DNA of 10,891 nucleotides. Source: an uncultured Bacilli bacterium (GTDB taxonomy: Bacteria; Bacillota_I; Bacilli_A; RF39; UBA660). The notes under the pieces are model-generated. The model searched no databases. It had not been told where the DNA came from and saw only the letters and a list, made by a program, of their open reading frames with translations. The translations under genes and the position numbers were made by a program. The stretch's first letter is position 1. Every line of letters starts with the position of its first letter. Of this stretch, positions 7,061-10,891 are shown piece after piece. Location of the stretch: the NCBI GenBank assembly GCA_947589725.1, contig CANQCQ010000022.1:1-10891 (forward strand), written 5' to 3'.

Positions 7061-7195
7061 TTAAAAGCCTTGATTATTATTAATTGCTCCACCTAAAATT
7101 ATAGCTAATAATACATATAGAATAATTACGATAACAAAAGCATTAGTTCCATTATTATTGTTGTTGTTATTTGTATGATTTTCATTACAGTTCAA
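7061..7195 (-). CDS. Tiny single-pass membrane protein, 44 aa, Asn-rich (YjcZ-like)
   Basis: The protein begins MNCNENHT, continues with a run of seven Asn (9-15), has a hydrophobic helix at about 19-38 (AFVIVIILYVLLAIILGG) and ends NNNQGF. The layout of a short polar, low-complexity head and a C-terminal hydrophobic helix ending near Gly resembles the tiny YjcZ-type membrane proteins of Bacilli, some of which are sporulation-associated. That family link is by appearance only. The start is TTG (7193-7195): GGAGGTG lies eight bases upstream (7202-7208), and no in-frame ATG exists. It follows the 34-aa gene after 13 bases and shares its head-helix design, suggesting a duplicated pair. It ends next to a bidirectional terminator. 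Function is unknown. Confidence 0.75.
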   Translation of the reverse strand: MNCNENHTNNNNNNNGTNAFVIVIILYVLLAIILGGAINNNQGF

Positions 7196-7208
7196 ACTGC
7201 TCACCTCC

Positions 7209-7313
7209 CTAAATATATGCACCTAAGATGATGATTAAAAGAATGAATAACACTAAGATGATAGCAGCATAAGAAGTATTGTTATTATTATTTACTTGAT
7301 TATTTGAACACAT
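7209..7313 (-). CDS. Tiny single-pass membrane protein, 34 aa (YjcZ-like)
   Basis: The protein starts MCSNNQVNNNNNTSYA and continues as one hydrophobic helix (AIILVLFILLIIILGAYI, residues 17-34). The LVLFILLII-LGA pattern is close to the VVLFILLIIVGA core of YjcZ-type tiny transmembrane proteins of Bacillus, where members are linked to sporulation. I infer membership from this pattern. The coding assignment is supported by a strong AGGAGG (7321-7326) seven bases before the ATG, and by the similar gene just downstream. Both proteins carry a Cys at residue 2 or 3 and an Asn run. Whether this organism sporulates cannot be judged here. No function can be assigned beyond a small membrane protein. 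Confidence 0.82.
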   Translation of the reverse strand: MCSNNQVNNNNNTSYAAIILVLFILLIIILGAYI

Positions 7314-7372
7314 AGTTAATCCTCCTTTTTTTTAGCTTTCATTTTATTTTATGGTAATTCTTTATTTTTGTG

Positions 7373-7378
7373 ATTATA
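7373..7378 (-). promoter_or_regulatory. Probable -10 element for the tiny membrane protein genes
   Basis: A perfect TATAAT on the minus strand lies about 60 bases before the first tiny gene. No good -35 is present at the right distance (ATTTTA at 7396-7401 is the best), so the sigma factor is uncertain. The spacer overlaps the -35 of the divergent prsA promoter. Confidence 0.4.
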
Positions 7379-7389
7379 TATAGAATTTA

Positions 7390-7418
7390 TTGCACTAAAA
7401 TATTTTTTTTGCTATTAT
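7390..7418 (+). promoter_or_regulatory. Promoter for prsA
   Basis: TTGCAC (7390-7395), a 17-base spacer and TATTAT (7413-7418), with TGC directly before the -10, form a good extended -10 promoter. The leader to the ATG is short and contains AGGAGG at 7426-7431. Confidence 0.65.
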
Positions 7419-7437
7419 AATTTACAGGAGGTTTAAC

Positions 7438-8436
7438 ATGAAAAAAAATAAATTAGTTTTAGAAATTAGTTCACTCTTATTAGCTACATCACTATTAACA
7501 ACAGGATGCGGAAAAGAAGTAAAACTTAGTTCAAAAGCTGTGGTTGGATTTGAAGACGGAGAAATATCAGTAAATGATCACTATAAAAGTATTAAAGAAG
7601 ATAATATATCTAAATTAGTTGATCAAATAGATCATTCTATACTTGATAAGAAATATAAAAGAAATGACGAAGAAGATGAAGAAGTAAAAAAACAGATAGA
7701 TTCTATTAAGGAGTACTATACTGATGAAGATACTTTCAATCAAGTAATTTCTCAATATTTTGGAGCAAAAGATGAAGATGATCTTGATAATATTTTAAGA
7801 TTAGAATATAAAAGACAAAAAGCCGTTGAAGATTTTATAGAAAAAAATATTAAAGATGATGAAATAAAAAAATACTATGAAGAAAATATCTATGGTGATA
7901 TGTCAGCTAAACATATTTTGATTTCTGTAAATACTAAAGAAGATGCTACAACAGAAGAAAAAGAAGAAGCCGAAAAAGAAGCATTAAAAAAAGCTAAAGA
8001 AGTCATAGATAAATTAAATGATGGAAAAGATTTTGATTCTCTAGCAAAAAAATATTCTGATGATAAAGCTACAGCAAGTAATGGTGGAGATTTAGGAAGT
8101 TTTGAATATGATGAAATGGTATCTGAATTTTCACAAGCATGTGCAAAATTAAAAGTAAATGAATATACAAAAGAACCAGTAAAAACAACTTATGGATATC
8201 ATATTATATTAAAAACTAAACAAGAAAAGAAAAAAGAATTAAAAGAAGTAAAATCTAAAATTAAAGAGAAAATAAGAGAAGAAAAGCTAAGTTCAGATTC
8301 AACTCTTTATTATGAAACATTAAATGATATAAGAGAAGAAAATGGAATTACATGGAATGATAGTACTTTAAAAAAAGCCTATAAAAAATTAATGGATAAT
8401 CTAATAGAACAAGCTTCTTCAAATAGTGAACAATAA
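7438..8436 (+). CDS. prsA: PrsA-like foldase lipoprotein (parvulin peptidyl-prolyl isomerase)
   Basis: PrsA is an extracytoplasmic lipid-anchored chaperone that catalyses proline isomerisation and helps secreted proteins fold after Sec export. The N-terminus has a Lys-rich start, a hydrophobic stretch and a lipobox LLTTGC with C24 as the lipidation site. Residues 35-155 form the charged, helical N-terminal chaperone part. A parvulin domain spans about 156-260: SAKHILIS at 156-163, GKDFDSLAKKYSDD at 196-209, NGGDLGSF at 215-222, and TTYGYHIILK at 250-259, which are the standard strand and loop motifs. The C-terminal tail (261-332) is very Lys/Glu-rich and helical, completing the chaperone lobe. 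The 332-aa length is slightly above the usual 290-300. A strong AGGAGG is six bases before the ATG. The gene is monocistronic with its own promoter and terminator. Confidence 0.94.
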   Translation: MKKNKLVLEISSLLLATSLLTTGCGKEVKLSSKAVVGFEDGEISVNDHYKSIKEDNISKLVDQIDHSILDKKYKRNDEEDEEVKKQIDSIKEYYTDEDTFNQVISQYFGAKDEDDLDNILRLEYKRQKAVEDFIEKNIKDDEIKKYYEENIYGDMSAKHILISVNTKEDATTEEKEEAEKEALKKAKEVIDKLNDGKDFDSLAKKYSDDKATASNGGDLGSFEYDEMVSEFSQACAKLKVNEYTKEPVKTTYGYHIILKTKQEKKKELKEVKSKIKEKIREEKLSSDSTLYYETLNDIREENGITWNDSTLKKAYKKLMDNLIEQASSNSEQ

Positions 8437-8468
8437 AAAAGAAACAAAAACTAATTTGTTTCTTTTTT
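8435..8468 (+). terminator. Bidirectional terminator shared by prsA and the convergent membrane gene
   Basis: A perfect 14-bp stem pairs 8435-8448 with 8455-8468 (core GAAACAAA with TTTGTTTC) around a 6-base loop. The A and T runs flank both sides, so it works in either direction. The 5' arm begins in the prsA stop codon, and the 3' arm is coding sequence of the minus-strand gene, whose stop codon (8451-8453) is in the loop. Confidence 0.85.
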
Positions 8469-9869
8469 ATATAATACATAATTATCATTACTATATACCT
8501 TATTAATACCTTTTTGCATTTTAATATAATTATCTAGTCGAGATCCTACATCAACTAAATAATAATCAAAATTATATCTACTAAGTTGCTCCTTATAATC
8601 CATTTCCAAATTAGTAATTGCATTATAAGCATTAAATACACCATTAGAAGAATATAAGTCAGCCCTACCATCTATAAATGCCAAAATATCATTATAAATT
8701 AATTCACCACCAGTATTATACATATTAAATAATCTTTTAGGTTTTTCTAATTTTATAATATTTATCATTTCTTTATCAAGATACATATACTCTTTATTTA
8801 TTTCTTTATTTATATTTTTAAAATTATAAATAAATATTCCAATTAATATAAAATCTAATAATACTATAATATATGGTAAATTATTAAATTTAAAAGATTG
8901 AATATAATCAAATATAAAGAAAGAAGAAATTAAATATAAGTAAGGCCAAAATCTAATACTTTTTAATCCTAAAAATAAACCAACTCCAAATAAAGCAAAA
9001 TCTATAAACCTAATTTTTTTATTACTAATTAAAAGTACCATTAAAATAACAAAAGCTGTAATAAAAAAAGGTAAGTGAGTTAAATCATTTATATTTGTAG
9101 GAGCCCATTCTGCTATTGAATTAATCATTGTAGAATCCATTAAATTAGTATAAGGATAAATAGTCATTTTAAATCCATGTATATTAATTCCGGTACAAAT
9201 AATACAAATAATTCCAATTATAAACAATTTAATCAATTGCTTTTTACTTAATCCCTTAGCCTCTATCTTACCAAGCTTAAAGTTAAACAAGCCAACTATA
9301 AAAACAAAAAAGCAAAATAAATAACCTAAGTTACTAGAACCACCATGAAAATTAGACCAAAGAATAGTTATTAAAGGTAAAAAATAAATCTTTCGGGAAT
9401 CTTCATTATCTATTAAATTAAATATAAAATACATAGTAAATGAAAATAATACAAAACTTACAAAATGAGGTCTACCTTGTATGAAAGGCATAAATATACA
9501 AGAAAAACAATACCAAATTAAAGTAAAAAATAAATTACTAAACATTTTATTTTTATTATACTTAAAAATAACCACATATATTGTTAATAAAGATAAGACG
9601 ATATAAACAATTAAATTAAAATTACCAAAAATTAATTTTAAAACATACATAAATAGTTCAAATAACCATTCATGACTCATCCAATATTTACCATTTAAAC
9701 TCCAACTAAATATATCCTTTATTAAAGGACCAGTATTAAAAATATGCTCCCCCGCTTTAATATGCCAAAAATAATCACTTTCTTTACGCAATAAACAACA
9801 TAAAAATATACTAAAAGATATAAATAAACTTATTAAAATAATTTCTTTATATTTTTTAATCCTTTTCAT
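8451..9869 (-). CDS. Polytopic membrane protein, GT-C glycosyltransferase-like, 472 aa
   Basis: This is probably a lipid-linked-sugar-dependent glycosyltransferase-like membrane protein, though no substrate can be named. About ten hydrophobic segments run from residue 10 to 350, followed by a soluble C-terminal part of about 120 residues. The first extracellular loop carries SDYFWHIKAGEHIF (31-44) and WMSHEWLFE (63-71), the D-x-x-WH and W-x-x-HEW pattern of a widespread uncharacterised GT-C-like family. D32 and the nearby His residues would be active-site candidates. Later motifs are GRPHFVS (132), LWSNFHGG (170-177), KSIRFWPY (303-310) and AFIDGRADLY (397-406) near the C-terminus, all typical of that family as I know it. 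Its start overlaps the recX end by 14 bases with AAAGG upstream, so it is translated from the recX transcript. Its last codons form one arm of the prsA terminator. Confidence 0.8.
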   Translation of the reverse strand: MKRIKKYKEIILISLFISFSIFLCCLLRKESDYFWHIKAGEHIFNTGPLIKDIFSWSLNGKYWMSHEWLFELFMYVLKLIFGNFNLIVYIVLSLLTIYVVIFKYNKNKMFSNLFFTLIWYCFSCIFMPFIQGRPHFVSFVLFSFTMYFIFNLIDNEDSRKIYFLPLITILWSNFHGGSSNLGYLFCFFVFIVGLFNFKLGKIEAKGLSKKQLIKLFIIGIICIICTGINIHGFKMTIYPYTNLMDSTMINSIAEWAPTNINDLTHLPFFITAFVILMVLLISNKKIRFIDFALFGVGLFLGLKSIRFWPYLYLISSFFIFDYIQSFKFNNLPYIIVLLDFILIGIFIYNFKNINKEINKEYMYLDKEMINIIKLEKPKRLFNMYNTGGELIYNDILAFIDGRADLYSSNGVFNAYNAITNLEMDYKEQLSRYNFDYYLVDVGSRLDNYIKMQKGINKVYSNDNYVLYKKETN

Positions 9870-10602
9870 ATTTTAAACCTTTCATATACATTTTTTCTCT
9901 AATCTTTCTTTCTAATTCTTCATTAGAATATTTACGAGATAATTTATTATACAATTTTTTATATTCTGCTTTAGCAATTTCTTCATTATCACTAAAATCA
10001 AATTTATCAAGTACTTTATCAATCAAACTAAATTCATAACCATAATTAATTATATCATTAGCAATTTTATTACGTAAAACAATGCCTCCTCTAGTATGAT
10101 TACTTTTATAAAATCTATTTACTAACTTTTCAATCTTTACTAATTGATCTTCATAACTAAAATTACTTAATTCCTTCTCTATTAAATCTATATCTACTTT
10201 ATGCTCTACTAACTCAGATTTTAATTTATAAGGTCCATAATTAGTAGTCATTAATTTATTATTAATAAAAGCCTTAACAAAGCTTTCATCATTTAAATAT
10301 CCTTGAGATAATAATTTATCTATTACATTATCAATAATTTGATTTGGAAATTCTTTCTTTTCTAATATCTTTCTTATATCATATACACTCTTAAATCGAG
10401 ATTTAAGACTATTTAGAGCATAATAATATACTTCATAAAACATATTATCTTGACTAATATCTTCTATCATTAAAGGATCTATCTCTTTTGTTATTAATAA
10501 ATTATATTTTAATATAACTTCTTCATATAATAACAAATCCATATTTTCTAAAGATACTTTATATCTACCATTACTCATCTTTTTATACTTAAGTATTTTC
10601 AT
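9856..10602 (-). CDS. recX: RecX, RecA regulatory protein
   Basis: RecX binds RecA filaments and modulates, usually restrains, recombinase and SOS activity in the cytoplasm. The 248-aa length fits the long Firmicute form (around 260 aa). It has an N-terminal domain of about 55 residues and then tandem three-helix RecX repeats. The first ends in the hallmark LLSQGYLNDESFVKAFI (97-113), followed by NYGPYKLKSELVEHKVD (121-137), and the last repeat contains KAEYKKLYNKLSRKYSNEEL. A GTG start at 10611 would add three residues, but it lies within the GGGGTGGGG ribosome site, so I prefer the ATG at 10600-10602. It follows rpoZ after a terminator and its own extended -10 promoter. Its end overlaps the GT-C-like gene by 14 bases. 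No LexA-like box was seen in the short leader. Confidence 0.92.
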   Translation of the reverse strand: MKILKYKKMSNGRYKVSLENMDLLLYEEVILKYNLLITKEIDPLMIEDISQDNMFYEVYYYALNSLKSRFKSVYDIRKILEKKEFPNQIIDNVIDKLLSQGYLNDESFVKAFINNKLMTTNYGPYKLKSELVEHKVDIDLIEKELSNFSYEDQLVKIEKLVNRFYKSNHTRGGIVLRNKIANDIINYGYEFSLIDKVLDKFDFSDNEEIAKAEYKKLYNKLSRKYSNEELERKIREKMYMKGLKYEKD

Positions 10603-10605
10603 ATA

Positions 10606-10614
10606 CCCCACCCC
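10606..10614 (-). promoter_or_regulatory. Unusual G-rich ribosome binding site of recX
   Basis: GGGGTGGGG sits three bases before the chosen ATG, with a GGTG core about seven bases away. It stands out in such AT-rich DNA and overlaps the alternative GTG start at 10609-10611. Confidence 0.5.
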
Positions 10615-10620
10615 AAATAA

Positions 10621-10629
10621 AGTATAGCA
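10621..10629 (-). promoter_or_regulatory. Extended -10 promoter for recX and the GT-C-like gene
   Basis: On the minus strand TGC is followed by TATACT (10621-10626), about 19 bases before the recX ATG. The -35 region is only a T-rich tract belonging to the rpoZ terminator, so the promoter would rely on the extended -10. Confidence 0.5.
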
Positions 10630-10641
10630 AAAATAAAAAAC

Positions 10642-10668
10642 AAAAAAAAGGAACTAATTGTCCTTTTT
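10642..10668 (-). terminator. Terminator of rpoZ, overlapping its 3' coding end
   Basis: AAAAAGGA (10661-10668) and TCCTTTTT (10645-10652) pair on the minus strand around an 8-base loop, with T continuing to 10642. The upstream arm encodes the final Lys residues of rpoZ, and the stop codon (10654-10656) lies in the loop. Confidence 0.75.
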
Positions 10669-10860
10669 CTTAACCTCGATAAGTCCTTCAGCAACCTCTT
10701 CAAGGGCCCTTCCAATATTCTTTTTGCTTTTGTATTCGGTTTCGGCTAATTGTAAAAATCCATTTTTATGTATATCTCTACTTCTCCTAGCAGCAATATG
10801 AACTAATTCATATTTTGAATCTACAATATTTAGAAGCTTATCAATAGAAGGATAAATCAT
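10654..10860 (-). CDS. rpoZ: RpoZ, RNA polymerase omega subunit
   Basis: Omega helps assembly and stability of RNA polymerase by clamping the beta-prime C-terminus. The 68-aa length matches Firmicute omega (about 67). The opening MIYPSIDKLLNIVDSKYELV, the AARRSRDI helix (23-30, the family's ARRAR motif) and NIGRALEEVAEGLI (48-61) are diagnostic. A GTG three codons upstream (10867-10869) is only one base from the AGGGAG ribosome site. The ATG at 10858-10860 is ten bases from it, so I use the ATG. In Firmicutes rpoZ usually follows gmk, which would lie to the right of the window, so the promoter is probably outside. The C-terminal Lys codons also form an arm of the terminator. Confidence 0.95.
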   Translation of the reverse strand: MIYPSIDKLLNIVDSKYELVHIAARRSRDIHKNGFLQLAETEYKSKKNIGRALEEVAEGLIEVKKKDN

Positions 10861-10891
10861 AGCTATCACACTCCCTATTATTAGAATAAAC

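Larger units (their letters stand above)
7314..7437. other. Divergent intergenic region between the tiny membrane genes and prsA
   Basis: These 124 bases hold only the two opposed promoters and two AGGAGG ribosome sites. I see no further ORF, riboswitch or repeat. The surrounding gap between hit and prsA (7028-7437) is otherwise filled by the two tiny genes and the bidirectional terminator. Confidence 0.6.

Noticed and set aside
7120..7330. AAT/AAC microsatellite-like tracts as a possible repeat array
   Set aside because: They encode the Asn runs of two ORFs that have strong ribosome sites, and the units are not regularly spaced like a CRISPR or iteron array.
10606..10614. G-quadruplex in the GGGGTGGGG of the recX leader
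   Set aside because: Only two G-runs are present; four are needed within one strand, and a G-rich ribosome site explains it.

Overview
The window comes from a very AT-rich Firmicute that uses the standard bacterial code: TGG encodes Trp and TGA is used as a stop at the end of sufU. AGGAGG-type ribosome sites are strong, and terminators are short A/T-rich hairpins. A SufU-type SUF system, PrsA, RecX, RpoZ and tiny YjcZ-like membrane proteins together suggest a Bacilli-class bacterium, perhaps an uncultured gut lineage close to Erysipelotrichia/RF39. The lineage is inference. Nothing here looks like a phage, IS element, CRISPR array, rRNA or tRNA.

Region 1 (1-4020, minus strand) is the SUF iron-sulfur cluster operon, transcribed right to left from a promoter at about 3959-3987: sufC, a very short sufD, sufS, sufU, an unrecognised 163-aa gene, then sufB, which runs off the left edge. 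Genes overlap by 8 bases or are separated by at most about 30 bases. SufS takes sulfur from cysteine, SufU relays it, and SufB/C/D assemble the cluster. The oddities are the 192-aa SufD (usually over 400 aa) and the unknown gene placed between sufU and sufB.

Region 2 (4022-5746, minus) is one gene with its own promoter and terminator. It encodes a 574-aa unrecognised protein with a folded N-terminus, a long acidic low-complexity linker and a C-terminal coiled coil.

Region 3 (5877-8436) holds a plus-strand pair (a membrane-anchored unknown protein and a HIT-family nucleotide hydrolase) that converges on two minus-strand genes for 34- and 44-aa single-pass membrane proteins. Divergent from these is prsA, a lipoprotein foldase. 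hit and prsA also lie in the same chromosomal neighbourhood in Bacillus subtilis.

Region 4 (8451-10860, minus) holds rpoZ (RNA polymerase omega), recX (RecA modulator) and a 472-aa GT-C-like polytopic membrane protein whose start overlaps the end of recX. Its 3' end shares a terminator hairpin with prsA.

Most of this is housekeeping. The least-explained items are the mini-SufD, the SUF-embedded unknown gene, the tiny membrane protein pair and the acidic coiled-coil protein. Recurrent regulatory traits are extended -10 promoters (TGN before the -10 hexamer) and terminator hairpins that run into coding 3' ends.
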